Below are positions 1 to 9,181 of a stretch of 35,314 nt of DNA, piece after piece. Source of the DNA: an uncultured Pelagibacteraceae bacterium (GTDB lineage Bacteria; Pseudomonadota; Alphaproteobacteria; Pelagibacterales; Pelagibacteraceae). The stretch spans positions 1 through 35,314 of the forward strand of contig CABXTU010000012.1 of the NCBI GenBank assembly GCA_902515205.1, given 5' to 3'. A program made the translations under genes and the position numbers. A model generated the notes under the pieces. That model worked only from the letters and a program-made list of their open reading frames with translations. It was not told the origin of the DNA and ran no database searches. Numbering within the stretch: the first letter of the stretch is position 1; every line of letters starts with the position of its first letter.

Positions 1-641
1 TCTTTTAAAAAATCTAAATACCTTATTCTAGATGATAGTCCACCCCTTCGAAACTTTCCAAGAATTTCCTCTTTTTTCGTAGATATTCCTTTATATTTTT
101 TTTTTACAATCATCCTGTAAAATAAATCATAGTCAGCAGAATATTTATATTGAGTGTTATAAAACCCTAATTTTAGTTGGGAGGATCTTCTAATAAAAAA
201 ACCTACAGAGTGAGTTGTATAAAAACCAAAAGTCCATTTTATTTTTTTTGGATGAAATCCATGCATTAGTTTATGTTTATGCACAGAACCAAATATAAAA
301 TCTATGTCTGGGTAAGAAGAAAAATATTTATTTACAGTATTTAATGCTTCAGGATAGTAAATATCATCAGAATTTAAAATACCAATTATATCTCCTTTAG
401 ATACATTGATGCCTTTGTTCATAGCATCATATAACCCGTGATCTTTTTCACTTTTCCAATAGTGAATTTTACTTGAATATTTTTTAATGATTGCCAACGT
501 CCCATCATCAGATTTACCATCAATAATAATATGTTCAAAATTTTTATAAGTCTGATTTTGCAAACTAATAAAATTTTCCTCTAAAAATTTTTCTGAATTC
601 TTTGTAACTGTGATAACAGATATTTTTAATTTTTTTTCCAA
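1..641 (-). CDS. Glycosyltransferase family 2, C-terminus cut by window edge
   Basis: Reading the minus strand from about 641 to the left edge gives one open frame of about 213 codons that runs off the window. It begins with a GT-A/GT2 N-terminus (ISVITVTKN), followed by IIIDGKSDDGT, the GLYDAMNKG segment and the SDD metal-binding motif (ILNSDD). This matches the WcaA-like GT2 group, which transfers a sugar from a nucleotide donor during repeat-unit assembly at the cytoplasmic face. The start is uncertain: no ATG lies between the upstream in-frame stop and the conserved N-terminus, and TTG at 639-641 is the only usual start codon. The gap to the upstream GT4 stop is four bases, so the gene is probably translated from the same message. 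Donor and acceptor cannot be read from sequence. Confidence 0.85.
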   Translation of the reverse strand, partial: MEKKLKISVITVTKNSEKFLEENFISLQNQTYKNFEHIIIDGKSDDGTLAIIKKYSSKIHYWKSEKDHGLYDAMNKGINVSKGDIIGILNSDDIYYPEALNTVNKYFSSYPDIDFIFGSVHKHKLMHGFHPKKIKWTFGFYTTHSVGFFIRRSSQLKLGFYNTQYKYSADYDLFYRMIVKKKYKGISTKKEEILGKFRRGGLSSRIRYLDFLK

Positions 642-645
642 AGGA

Positions 646-1749
646 TTAAATATATTTATTTATAATTTTATTATATTTGGACAGATTAGTTTTATAGTCA
701 AATCTTTTTAAAAATTTTTGCGCTAATACAGCTTTATTTTTATATTTAGTTTTATTATTATTAAAATGCAAAATCTTTCTGTATAAATCTTTATAGCTGC
801 CGGTTTTAAATAGGATACCTAATTTTCCGTTAAGTAATATTTCTTTTGGGCCAGATGGACAATCAGAAGAAATTATTGGAAGTTTTGCAGATTGAGCTTC
901 AATAAGTGCATTCGGTAAACCCTCAAATTTTGAAGTCAAAATAAATAAATCTGAATAACTTAAGTATTGTTCTGCATCTTTTTTATATCCACATAAAAAA
1001 ACTTTTTTTTTTAATTTATTTTCAATTATGAATTTTTGAAGGGTTTGAAAATTTTTACCTCTTCCAATAATTGCTAATTTAAAATTTATCTTATTTTTTT
1101 CTGATATCATTTTAGCAGTTTTTAATAGAGTAAGATGATCTTTTTGATCTGTAAGTCTTGCAATATTAATAATTTTGAGACCTTTAAAATTTTTAAAAAA
1201 ATTGATTTTATTCTTTTTAATTTTTTTTTTTAAGATAGAATTTAAAATTACTGTTGAATTTAAATTAAAAATTTTTTTTAAATTTTTTTTAAACTCAAAA
1301 CTATTGACAATAATTTCGTTACTAAGATTGTAAAAAAACTTAAAAAAAAACATTTTAAAAGTATTGTTTATATATTTCTCCGGCGATGTATTCAGTCTAA
1401 TTATAATTTGCCAATTCATTAATTTTGATACGATTATAGAGAATATATTTGCTTGAAAAGAAATGATTAAAACATCTTTTTTTCTAAAATTTTTTACTAA
1501 TAAAAATGAACTAATAATATTTTTAAAAAATCTACTTTTATGATACCAAAAACTAAATTTTGGATTGATAATTTTAATATTTTTTTTTTCAATTTGTTTT
1601 GTGAGCTTTGAAGAAGTGACTACATATATTTGTGGATAAATTTTTTTCAGGTAATTAATTATTATATAAAAATTCTTTTCCACTCCTCCAAATTCAACAG
1701 AAGGAATAAAGATAACAATTTTTTTATATTTTTTTTTTTTTGACTTCAT
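646..1749 (-). CDS. Glycosyltransferase family 4 (GT-B fold)
   Basis: This 367-residue protein has the two-domain GT-B layout. The N-terminal donor-like motif GGVEK lies near residues 21-25, and the C-terminal nucleotide-sugar site with the E-x7-E motif (EGLPNALIEA) lies near residues 274-283, followed by SDCPSGPKEIL. It is a retaining glycosyltransferase expected to act at the inner membrane on a lipid-linked oligosaccharide. It lies downstream of fcl and gmd on the same strand and immediately upstream of a GT2, so one of the two may use GDP-fucose; that link is inference. Just inside the start there is an uninterrupted run of 13 A on the coding strand (window positions 1729-1741), which encodes the lysines after MKS. 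Confidence 0.9.
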   Translation of the reverse strand: MKSKKKKYKKIVIFIPSVEFGGVEKNFYIIINYLKKIYPQIYVVTSSKLTKQIEKKNIKIINPKFSFWYHKSRFFKNIISSFLLVKNFRKKDVLIISFQANIFSIIVSKLMNWQIIIRLNTSPEKYINNTFKMFFFKFFYNLSNEIIVNSFEFKKNLKKIFNLNSTVILNSILKKKIKKNKINFFKNFKGLKIINIARLTDQKDHLTLLKTAKMISEKNKINFKLAIIGRGKNFQTLQKFIIENKLKKKVFLCGYKKDAEQYLSYSDLFILTSKFEGLPNALIEAQSAKLPIISSDCPSGPKEILLNGKLGILFKTGSYKDLYRKILHFNNNKTKYKNKAVLAQKFLKRFDYKTNLSKYNKIINKYI

Positions 1750-1811
1750 TAATTTTATGAAAATTAATTGACTTCTTTATTTAAAATAAATTTTAATTGA
1801 AATAACATTAA

Positions 1812-2774
1812 TCAAAGATAATTTTTTTTATACCACTTTATAGTTTTAAACAAACCCTCTATTAAAGAAACTTTTGATGACCAGCCTAATTGTTTTAATA
1901 ACCTTATATCAACTACTTTTCTTTTTGTTCCATCTGGATAGTTTGTATTAAAATGTAATGTGACATTTTTATTTTCAATTTTACAAATCTTTTTTGCTAC
2001 TTCTTTAATTGTATATTCTTTACCGCTTCCAACATTTATTAGAGCAGTTTTTTTTAGAATATTTATTAATCTTCTATCATTCATAATTTTTTTTTTTAAA
2101 ATAAAAAAAATTGCACTTGATAAATCATCCACATACATTACTTCTCTTTTCGGTTTTCCAGTGCCCCATATTTCTATAAATGAGTTATCATTTAATTTTG
2201 AAATGATTATTTTCTTTATTAATGCAGGCAAAAAATGACTGTTTTGCAAGTCAAAATTATCATGTGGACCATATAGATTGCAGGGCATTAAAGTTAAATA
2301 GTTTCGATTAAATTGTTTGTTGTAGTACTCACATAATTTAACTCCAATGATTTTAGCTAAAGCATAAGCCTCATTTGTTTTTTCAAGGCTATCTGTTAAA
2401 AGATAGCCTTCTTTAATAGGTTGTTTAGAATTTTTTGGATATATACAAGAACTTCCTAAATTTATAAAATGTTTAACGTTATTTTCATGAGCACTCTTGA
2501 TAAGATTAGTTTGAATTAAAATATTTTCATTTAAGAATTGAGTTGGAAAATTATAATTTGCCATTATTCCACCCACTTTACCTGCACAATTTATTATAAT
2601 TTCTGGTTTTTTTTTTTTTAAAAAAGTATCAACTTTTTTAAAATTTTCTAAATCAAGTTTTTTTCTAGAAACTAAAATTAATTTTCCAAATTTCTTATTT
2701 TTAAAAAAATTTACCAAAGATTTTCCAACCATCCCGTTATGACCTGCTATAAATATTTTGTAATCTTTATTCAT
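1812..2774 (-). CDS. fcl: GDP-L-fucose synthase-like epimerase/reductase
   Basis: Fcl (WcaG) converts GDP-4-keto-6-deoxy-D-mannose to GDP-L-fucose by 3,5-epimerisation and NADPH reduction in the cytoplasm. The sequence shows the Rossmann motif GHNGMVG (residues 11-17), the Ser-Ser-Cys site (108-110), the Tyr-x3-Lys pair (Tyr137, Lys141), and the signature NLYGPHDNFD followed by NSHFLPALI. At 320 residues it has normal length. I chose the ATG at 2774; an in-frame TTG two codons upstream is also open but unnecessary. The gene sits directly downstream of the gmd-like gene on the same strand, the usual pairing for GDP-fucose synthesis. A run of 13 T (2607-2619) lies inside the gene and encodes lysines. 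Confidence 0.93.
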   Translation of the reverse strand: MNKDYKIFIAGHNGMVGKSLVNFFKNKKFGKLILVSRKKLDLENFKKVDTFLKKKKPEIIINCAGKVGGIMANYNFPTQFLNENILIQTNLIKSAHENNVKHFINLGSSCIYPKNSKQPIKEGYLLTDSLEKTNEAYALAKIIGVKLCEYYNKQFNRNYLTLMPCNLYGPHDNFDLQNSHFLPALIKKIIISKLNDNSFIEIWGTGKPKREVMYVDDLSSAIFFILKKKIMNDRRLINILKKTALINVGSGKEYTIKEVAKKICKIENKNVTLHFNTNYPDGTKRKVVDIRLLKQLGWSSKVSLIEGLFKTIKWYKKNYL

Positions 2775-2832
2775 TGTCAAACTAAAAATTGTTTAAATAA
2801 TTAATAATACTCATCATTCAACATTTTTTCTA

Positions 2833-3759
2833 TTATTTTTTCAATTCTAAAAGTATTTTTCCATTTAATTTTTTTAATGCGAAAGAAGGATTTGCTTTAT
2901 ATTCACTCAAATCATCTTTTCTTATTAATTCTTTTTTATTAAAAACAATACTACTTTTATTTAATTTTAAATACTTCAAAACTATGTTTAAAAAATTTTC
3001 GATACTATAAGCTTTTCCAGATCCAATTACTAAATCTTCAATTTTTTTAAGCTGCAACATTTTCCAAATTGCAATGATGTAATCAGGAGCCCAACCTATA
3101 TCTCTTTTTATTTTAATATTTCCAAGTTCAAGTTTGCCTCCATTTTTTTTTATTTTTTTTGTTTGTTCTATAATTTTTTTAAATACAAAATTATTTGAAC
3201 GTAGAGGAGACTCGTGATTAAACAATATTCCAGTACAACAATTAACTCTATGATATTTCCTATAATATTTAATAAGCCAAAATCCAGCAGCTTTAGAAAT
3301 TGCATATGGTGTCCGGGGCCCTATTTCAGAATTTTCATCAAATATATTCGGCTTTTTATTTTTAAAGATTTCAGATGATGATGCATAAAATATTTTTGTC
3401 TTTAATTTTTTAATCTTTACAAATTCTAAAATGGATACCAGATTATTTACATTGCTATCAAAAGTTTGTAATGGATTATTAATTGAGTTTAGTGGGGAAG
3501 TTTCTCCTGATAAATAATAAATTTCATCTATTTTTTTTATTTTTTTAAATAAATCTTTAATTGTTTTATGGTTAGTTTTTTTTATTCTAAGTATTGAAAT
3601 TTTTTTTTTTATTTTAAGTTTAGAAAGTCTAATAAGGTTTTTTTTCGAAAGATTTCTTGTAATACCGATAACCTTATATTTTTTTCTAAGCAAAAAATCA
3701 GCTAAGTATGAGCCATCTTGTCCAGTTATACCAAATATTACCGCTAATTTATTATTCAT
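2833..3759 (-). CDS. gmd: GDP-mannose 4,6-dehydratase-like SDR, divergent and short
   Basis: The N-terminus GITGQDGSYLA (residues 10-20) is the hallmark of GDP-mannose 4,6-dehydratase, which makes GDP-4-keto-6-deoxymannose. The Ser-Ser-Glu at 128-130, Tyr152 and Lys156 fit the catalytic set, and GNIKIKRDIGWAPDY matches the conserved RDWG..DY block of the family. It differs from textbook Gmd: at 308 residues it is shorter than the usual roughly 340-370, and the conserved AAQSHV-type segment is replaced by SGETSP (84-89). A related GDP-sugar 4,6-dehydratase is therefore possible. The neighbouring fcl supports the GDP-mannose-to-fucose assignment. I chose the ATG at 3759 rather than an in-frame TTG three codons upstream. 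Confidence 0.82.
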   Translation of the reverse strand: MNNKLAVIFGITGQDGSYLADFLLRKKYKVIGITRNLSKKNLIRLSKLKIKKKISILRIKKTNHKTIKDLFKKIKKIDEIYYLSGETSPLNSINNPLQTFDSNVNNLVSILEFVKIKKLKTKIFYASSSEIFKNKKPNIFDENSEIGPRTPYAISKAAGFWLIKYYRKYHRVNCCTGILFNHESPLRSNNFVFKKIIEQTKKIKKNGGKLELGNIKIKRDIGWAPDYIIAIWKMLQLKKIEDLVIGSGKAYSIENFLNIVLKYLKLNKSSIVFNKKELIRKDDLSEYKANPSFALKKLNGKILLELKK

Positions 3760-3827
3760 CGATACCAAGTTATTTTATATATTTATATTTATTTTTATAA
3801 ATAAATAAGTAACTAACACTATAAAAT

Positions 3828-4913
3828 ATGAAAATAAATTTAATAATTTTTATATCCGAGTTTAATCTTGGTGGAGCAGGAAACTCGATATTTAAACTAT
3901 GTAAAAATCTACCTAAAGCGAAATTTAATATTACAGTAATTTGTTTAAAAAAGAGTTATTACAAATCTGATCTTTTAAAATATGGAATAAAAGTTATTGA
4001 AATTAATTCAAGCAAAACAGTTTTTGCAATGCCTAAAGTTAAGTATTTAGTAAAAAAATTAATAAAACCCAATCAAAAAAATATTTTTTTATCAAATATT
4101 TATTTTTCAAATATATTGTCAATATTTTTTTTAAGATCACTTAAAATAAAGATTATATTAGTTGAAAGAACACCATTTCAAGAGTTATTTATCTATTATG
4201 ATTTTTTAGATTTTTTTAAAAAACAAATAATCAAAATTTTGATTGGTTTTACATTCAAAAAAGCAGATGCATGTATTGCTAATTCAAAATACATATCAAA
4301 AAGTTATAATAAATTTTATAATCTTAATTTTCAAACTATAAATCCTCCATCATTTAAAAAATTATTTCCATTTATTAAAAGGAAAAAAAATCAAGTTTGT
4401 TTTGGAGTTGTAAGTAGGCTAAGTAGAGAAAAAAAAATAGAAGATTTAATCAAAATATTACCAGAATTAGAAGGTAAACCTATCTTAAAAATTATTGGTG
4501 ATGGGCCAGAAGGAAAAAAACTTAGACAATTAGCTAAAAATCTTAATTTAAAAGATAGAGTAATTTTTTATGGTCTATTTAATCCAAACAATATTTGGAA
4601 AGCTATAAAAAAATTTGATTACTTAATTAATACATCAGATTTTGAAGGATTCCCAAATAGTGTTGTCGAAGCTTTAAGTTCTGGGGTACCCGTGATTGCA
4701 TCTCAAAGTTTCGGCGGAATTAATGATATAATTAAAAACAAAAAATTCGGTATCATTTATAATAAAAAAAGTGATTTGAAAAAAAATTTAGATAAAATTT
4801 TATTAAAAAAAATCACTTTTAAAATAAGCAAGAATGTTGTTTATAAACACTTAAATAATTTTAGTGAAAAAAAAAGTACTGAGAAATACCAAAAAATATT
4901 TATCGATGTTTAA
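3828..4913 (+). CDS. Glycosyltransferase family 4 (GT-B fold)
   Basis: This 361-residue GT4 enzyme has the N-terminal GGAGNS acceptor/donor loop near residue 14 and the C-terminal E-x7-E motif EGFPNSVVEA near residues 270-280, followed by SSGVPVIAS. The middle carries VVSRLSREKKIEDLI, the usual start of the nucleotide-sugar-binding domain. It should add one sugar to a lipid-linked intermediate at the cytoplasmic face of the inner membrane. It is divergent from the gmd-like gene across 68 bases and is followed by another plus-strand glycosyltransferase 86 bases later. The donor is not readable. Confidence 0.9.
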   Translation: MKINLIIFISEFNLGGAGNSIFKLCKNLPKAKFNITVICLKKSYYKSDLLKYGIKVIEINSSKTVFAMPKVKYLVKKLIKPNQKNIFLSNIYFSNILSIFFLRSLKIKIILVERTPFQELFIYYDFLDFFKKQIIKILIGFTFKKADACIANSKYISKSYNKFYNLNFQTINPPSFKKLFPFIKRKKNQVCFGVVSRLSREKKIEDLIKILPELEGKPILKIIGDGPEGKKLRQLAKNLNLKDRVIFYGLFNPNNIWKAIKKFDYLINTSDFEGFPNSVVEALSSGVPVIASQSFGGINDIIKNKKFGIIYNKKSDLKKNLDKILLKKITFKISKNVVYKHLNNFSEKKSTEKYQKIFIDV

Positions 4914-4999
4914 TTATAATAAATATTATCGAATCTACAAAAAAGAAAATTTGGTTGATTAAAAGATTGATATAGAGAGTAATAGATTAATTTATAATA

Positions 5000-5704
5000 A
5001 TGAAAAAAATTCTTATCTTTACTGCAACATATAATGAAAAAAATAACATTCAAAAAGTTATCAAAAGAATAAAGAGAGAATGTAAAAAAGGTCATATATT
5101 AATAGTAGATGATAGTAGTCCTGATGGAACTGCAGATGAAATTAATAAAATCATTCAAGAAAATAAAAAAAATAAAATAAAATTGATAGTTCGAAAAAAA
5201 AAAAATGGTTTAGATACTGCTCATAAATTTGCATATAGTTACGCTGTAAAAAATAGATATGACTATTTAATTACGATGGATGCAGATTTATCTCACGATC
5301 CAGCTGAAATCCCAAATTTCCTAAAATACCTTAAAAACTATGATTTTGTTTTAGGATCTAGATACATGAAAGGTGGTAGAAATGAACTTCATTTTTTTAG
5401 ATTTATTTTAAGTTTTTTTGGTAATAAATTTATTAAATTTATTTTAGATTTAAACTTTACGGAATTTACATCAGCGTACAGAGGATTTAACATAAAAAAA
5501 ATGAGTAAATTCCACTTAAAAATGATTAACTCAAAAGGTTATAGTTTTTTCATGGAAACAATTTACCAAATAAATAAGTTTAAATATAGAACATATGAAA
5601 TCCCAATTATTTTTGCCAATAGAAAACAAGGTAAATCAAAAATACCTAAAATAGAAATAATAAGAACGTTGTTTAATGTTTTAAGATTAAGTTTTAAGAA
5701 ATAA
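5000..5704 (+). CDS. Polyprenol-phosphate mannose synthase-like GT2 (DPM1 type)
   Basis: Members of this GT2 group transfer mannose or a related hexose from a nucleotide donor to polyprenol phosphate, making the donor used by membrane GT-C enzymes. The 234-residue protein shows the family hallmarks: TATYNEKNNI at residues 9-18, VDDSSPDGT near 36-44, the metal site MDADLSHDP near 94-102, GSRYMKGG, and TSAYRGF in place of the usual TSGFR. There is no C-terminal membrane extension, as in the short soluble DPM1 form. It converges on the GT-C-like membrane protein at 5711-7123, with only six bases between the stop codons, which fits a donor-maker/user pair. The actual sugar could be glucose or another hexose. 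Confidence 0.87.
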   Translation: MKKILIFTATYNEKNNIQKVIKRIKRECKKGHILIVDDSSPDGTADEINKIIQENKKNKIKLIVRKKKNGLDTAHKFAYSYAVKNRYDYLITMDADLSHDPAEIPNFLKYLKNYDFVLGSRYMKGGRNELHFFRFILSFFGNKFIKFILDLNFTEFTSAYRGFNIKKMSKFHLKMINSKGYSFFMETIYQINKFKYRTYEIPIIFANRKQGKSKIPKIEIIRTLFNVLRLSFKK

Positions 5705-5710
5705 GAAGAA

Positions 5711-7123
5711 TTATTTTAAGCTGCAGGTAAACTTTTCTAAAGATCTTCCAAAAAAAAAGGCAAAATATAAGTATGCTGGTAAAAAATATCTAGTATTACC
5801 ATGCCAAAAAGATAGTCCATAAAAATAAATAATTGATAAAAGTAAAATAGTTAGAAGTTGGTAGTTTTTTTCCAAAAAAAATATGTAAAAACCATAAAGA
5901 CAGATACAATATATTATTAAAGTATAAATAATTCTAAAGGGAACTAATTGATCATGTTTCTTAGAAACATAATAAATTTCTCCTGATGCAAAATTATGAT
6001 CAGAGTAGATGTGAAAGGGATTAAGCAAAACAATATGGGTTCCATTTTTAACCATTGTATATGTAAATTCTAGGGGGTATTTTTTTACATATTTAAGAGT
6101 TCTTGATCTTATTTCTTTATCAAATTTTAATTTATCTTTTTCATTTACAATATTTTTTCGATAATGCATATAATGATTCTTGTTATTTGGATCTTCCCTA
6201 AATTCTATTGAATTTACCATTAACCATTCTTTCATCGCTTTTGCTTCCTTGATTACAAATTCATTACCTGAATATCCTTTTATTCTGTTTATCACTTTTG
6301 GAACTAAATCTAAGTGAAAAGCTATATTATTATCATTTGCTAAAATATAAAAAACACCAGATCTTTTAAAATTATTGTAACCAACGAAAATTTGAGTAAT
6401 TAAAAAACCAAATATTAAAAAAGATAAACTAATTATTTTGTTTCTGGGATTAAAGAAAGAGAAATAAATAATTACAGGAATAATATAAAAGATAGCATAT
6501 TGTTTCTGTAAACTTAAAACCCCTATAAAAAAACCTGTAAGAAAAAATAATAGGTTATTTTTTTTTTTACTTAAAATTAATCCAATTATAATAATTTGGA
6601 ATGAAAAAAAGAAAGACTCACTCCAAAATGTTGCATGATATTGAAATATTGTGGGCTCTAAACATAAAAAAAAAATAATAAAATTAAGAGTTATCTTATT
6701 AAAGTAAGATTTAGTGAGTATATAAAAAATTAATATACTAAAAAAATAAACTAAACACTGTATGTACAAATAAGGCTTGAATACTCCGGTATTAATTTCT
6801 TTGGTTTCAAAATTTTTATATAATTCAATATCAAATACCTTAAATATTAAAGCTGCTATTCTTGGAGGTAAATATTTAGTAAAATTTTCTCTTCCTGTTT
6901 CAAAAAAATCTATTCCTCGATCAAGATCTTTTCTAATTTCATCTCCATGACTTAAGTATCTGAGGGCATCTGACTTTATCATTTGATGATAACTTCCATT
7001 TTCATCAAAAATAATTTTGTCATAATTTTTTAAATTATGATTTAAAAACATTATTGATAAGATTAATGAAAAAAGAATTAAGATAGAGGAAAATGATTTT
7101 TTTTTGTTTATTAAATAATTCAT
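5711..7123 (-). CDS. Polytopic membrane protein, GT-C/PMT-like glycosyltransferase candidate
   Basis: The 470-residue protein begins with one hydrophobic segment (about residues 13-27), then a soluble loop of about 90 residues, then many closely spaced hydrophobic segments with a further large loop (about 260-375). This is the topology of GT-C enzymes such as ArnT and the PMT group, which use polyprenyl-phosphate sugars outside the cytoplasm. The first loop carries SDALRYL, resembling the acidic D-x3-Y motif of that loop in GT-C proteins. I see no decisive family signature, so the assignment rests on topology, the motif and the adjacent DPM1-like gene. The reading frame is intact and begins at ATG 7123. 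Confidence 0.62.
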   Translation of the reverse strand: MNYLINKKKSFSSILILFSLILSIMFLNHNLKNYDKIIFDENGSYHQMIKSDALRYLSHGDEIRKDLDRGIDFFETGRENFTKYLPPRIAALIFKVFDIELYKNFETKEINTGVFKPYLYIQCLVYFFSILIFYILTKSYFNKITLNFIIFFLCLEPTIFQYHATFWSESFFFSFQIIIIGLILSKKKNNLLFFLTGFFIGVLSLQKQYAIFYIIPVIIYFSFFNPRNKIISLSFLIFGFLITQIFVGYNNFKRSGVFYILANDNNIAFHLDLVPKVINRIKGYSGNEFVIKEAKAMKEWLMVNSIEFREDPNNKNHYMHYRKNIVNEKDKLKFDKEIRSRTLKYVKKYPLEFTYTMVKNGTHIVLLNPFHIYSDHNFASGEIYYVSKKHDQLVPFRIIYTLIIYCICLYGFYIFFLEKNYQLLTILLLSIIYFYGLSFWHGNTRYFLPAYLYFAFFFGRSLEKFTCSLK

Positions 7124-7157
7124 TTATGAAATTTTATTTAAAATTAAATATCATAAT

Positions 7158-8246
7158 TTAAAGATTGCGATAAATATCATAAGTTTTCTGAGAGCATTTT
7201 TTCCAACTATACTCTTTAGAAATACTTAAAGCTAAATCAATTTTTAATTTTAAATTTGTATCTGAATATAATAAATATTTCAATTTATCTGAAAGGTCAT
7301 CTGGATCATTATTTTTAAAATAATTTACTCCATTTTTACAAATTTCTTGGAAAATACTTATATCACTTGCTAGCACAGGGCAGCCCATGGCCATTGCTTC
7401 TAATAAAGGAATTCCAAATCCCTCATATTGAGATGGAAAAACAAATAATTTTGCATTTTTATATAAGTAAGACAGTAGAGTATCGTCTCCTGAAAAATAG
7501 CATATTCTATTTTTAATATTTAGATCATTAAAATTTTTTACTTCTTTTTTAGAAAACTTTTCTCCTCCAAAACAGACAATATTATAATCATTTTTGATAT
7601 TTTGATTTAAACAATAAGCTTTAAGTAATAATTTAAAATTTTTATATTTATACCTAGAACCAACAAATAAAATAAAATTTTTTGGAATATTTAATTGATC
7701 AGTTTTTAATGATGAATAATTCTTTATAATATGATTATATCCTAAGTGAGTCACAAAAATTTTTTTTTCATCAACTTTATAAAACTCTATAAGGTCCTTT
7801 TTAGTACTTTCAGAAATAGATATAATTGCATCTGAGCCTTGAATTATTTTTTTTTTAAGTTCCAAGTTTTTATTATTATATAGTTGACTAAACTTTTCAT
7901 GTATCAAATCATAGACAGTAATTATTTTTTTTTTATTCTTATATTCTAAAATATTTTTAGAGTAGTATGTGTCATGCACTATATCATAGTTAGAATTGCT
8001 AATTTGAAAGTAAGAAATATTATCAACTAGATTTTTAAATAAATCATGTACTGGATATCTTGATAAGTAAAAACCTTTTCTTATATCTTGTGGTAGATCT
8101 AATAAGTAATTATTTTTAAAGATAGGGGAATAAACTTTTATATTCTTTTTATCTTTAATAAATTCATTTATTATAGAACAAAAATATCTTGATATACCTC
8201 CATATTTTTGTAAAAAAAAAATACCACCACTATAAGCAATTTTCAT
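7158..8246 (-). CDS. Glycosyltransferase family 4 (GT-B fold)
   Basis: This 362-residue GT4 enzyme has the N-terminal loop YGGISRYF near residues 15-22 and the C-terminal E-x7-E motif EGFGIPLLEA near residues 272-281, followed by MAMGCPVLASD. The segment NFILFVGSRYKYKN opens the donor domain, the mannosyltransferase-like version of the family. The start ATG abuts the stop of the upstream methyltransferase-like gene with a one-base overlap, so the two are probably co-translated. The sugar is unknown; a mannose-type donor would fit the DPM1- and Gmd-like neighbours but is only a guess. Confidence 0.91.
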   Translation of the reverse strand: MKIAYSGGIFFLQKYGGISRYFCSIINEFIKDKKNIKVYSPIFKNNYLLDLPQDIRKGFYLSRYPVHDLFKNLVDNISYFQISNSNYDIVHDTYYSKNILEYKNKKKIITVYDLIHEKFSQLYNNKNLELKKKIIQGSDAIISISESTKKDLIEFYKVDEKKIFVTHLGYNHIIKNYSSLKTDQLNIPKNFILFVGSRYKYKNFKLLLKAYCLNQNIKNDYNIVCFGGEKFSKKEVKNFNDLNIKNRICYFSGDDTLLSYLYKNAKLFVFPSQYEGFGIPLLEAMAMGCPVLASDISIFQEICKNGVNYFKNNDPDDLSDKLKYLLYSDTNLKLKIDLALSISKEYSWKKCSQKTYDIYRNL

Positions 8247-9181
8247 TAATTTAAATTATAAATTTTTTTTATCTTTTTTAATTTGTTGTCATTTAAATTT
8301 ACTAATTCACACTCTGAGATTTCATTCAATTTATTTTTGCCACTTAAATAGCTTAGTTGTCCATCTATATTTCTACTTTCTTTAATATTTGAGTTTGTAA
8401 AAAAAGTTAAATCATTGGTCTTGGGTATATCTAAATTTATTTTATTTATTTCTGATTTTAAAATAAAAAAAGCATTTACTTTAGATCTTGTAGAGCCCAA
8501 AAAAATAAATCCCTTTTTTTCAAGTAAGCTAATCATTGCTTTTAAAGAGGCTCCAAAACACAAATTTGAATGATGATAACTTGATCTATCAAAATCATTT
8601 ATATTTGGAACAGTCACTTCCAAATCTGGTCCAAAAACAGAATTATATTCAACAATAACAATTTTACTAAAGTTTTGAGGTAATTTTTCTAATATCCAAT
8701 AATCTACTCCATCTATATCAAGACTAAAGATATCTACTTCAGAACTGAAACCTTCTTTGTTAAGAATTTGATTAATATTTTCAGAATTAATTTTCTTTTT
8801 TAAAATCTTAAGATCTCCCTTCCACAAACTTATATTTTTTGAAACTTTTTTTTTAAAGTCATCAATACAATCTACAATTAGACCTTTGGGTTGAACTGTT
8901 TCATATAAAAACCTAGTGTTACATTCAGAATAATCTCCCACCCCAATCTCAACAAATTTTAGAGATGTAATTTCTAGAGATTTTACAAGATAATCAATTA
9001 TACCATCTTCACCAAATTGAGAATAAATTTTGTAGTCTAAATCGTTTATATTTTTGATATTTTTATAATTATTTCTCATATTTAATATATGAGAGTTTCC
9101 AATCATTAAAAATTTTTTTTCTAGGTATTTACCAAAAAAAAATCTTTTAAGTTTATAAAATAATTCAATAATATTATTCAC
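8246..9181 (-). CDS. SAM-dependent methyltransferase-like protein, FkbM-type start
   Basis: The protein (311 residues) has the segment YSQFGEDGII (53-62) followed by FVEIGVGDYSECNT (76-89). That order is typical of FkbM-like and related methyltransferases in glycan clusters, where the second block is the SAM-binding loop. A later SLDIDGVDYWILEKL block near residue 155 fits the acidic motif of the same fold. The likely role is O-methylation of a sugar. The start codon appears to be GTG at 9181, giving an eight-base overlap with the upstream methyltransferase gene, and the gene in turn overlaps the GT4 downstream. Glycan-cluster proteins of this type are poorly characterised, so the specific substrate is unknown. 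Confidence 0.7.
   Translation of the reverse strand: MNNIIELFYKLKRFFFGKYLEKKFLMIGNSHILNMRNNYKNIKNINDLDYKIYSQFGEDGIIDYLVKSLEITSLKFVEIGVGDYSECNTRFLYETVQPKGLIVDCIDDFKKKVSKNISLWKGDLKILKKKINSENINQILNKEGFSSEVDIFSLDIDGVDYWILEKLPQNFSKIVIVEYNSVFGPDLEVTVPNINDFDRSSYHHSNLCFGASLKAMISLLEKKGFIFLGSTRSKVNAFFILKSEINKINLDIPKTNDLTFFTNSNIKESRNIDGQLSYLSGKNKLNEISECELVNLNDNKLKKIKKIYNLN

Noticed and set aside
1960..2238. Open frames opposite fcl, the hisF-like genes, legB, the ABC exporter and others
   Set aside because: They are antisense to well-supported genes, have no recognisable domain and are expected by-products of AT-rich coding.
2775..2780. TTGACA on the minus strand at the fcl start as a -35 box
   Set aside because: Any matching -10 would lie inside fcl, so no useful promoter results.
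5705..5710. Terminators at the convergent ends (5704/5711, 11069/11076, 32472/32475)
   Set aside because: I found no GC-bearing hairpin followed by a T run; the gaps are six bases or less, and one pair of stops overlaps.
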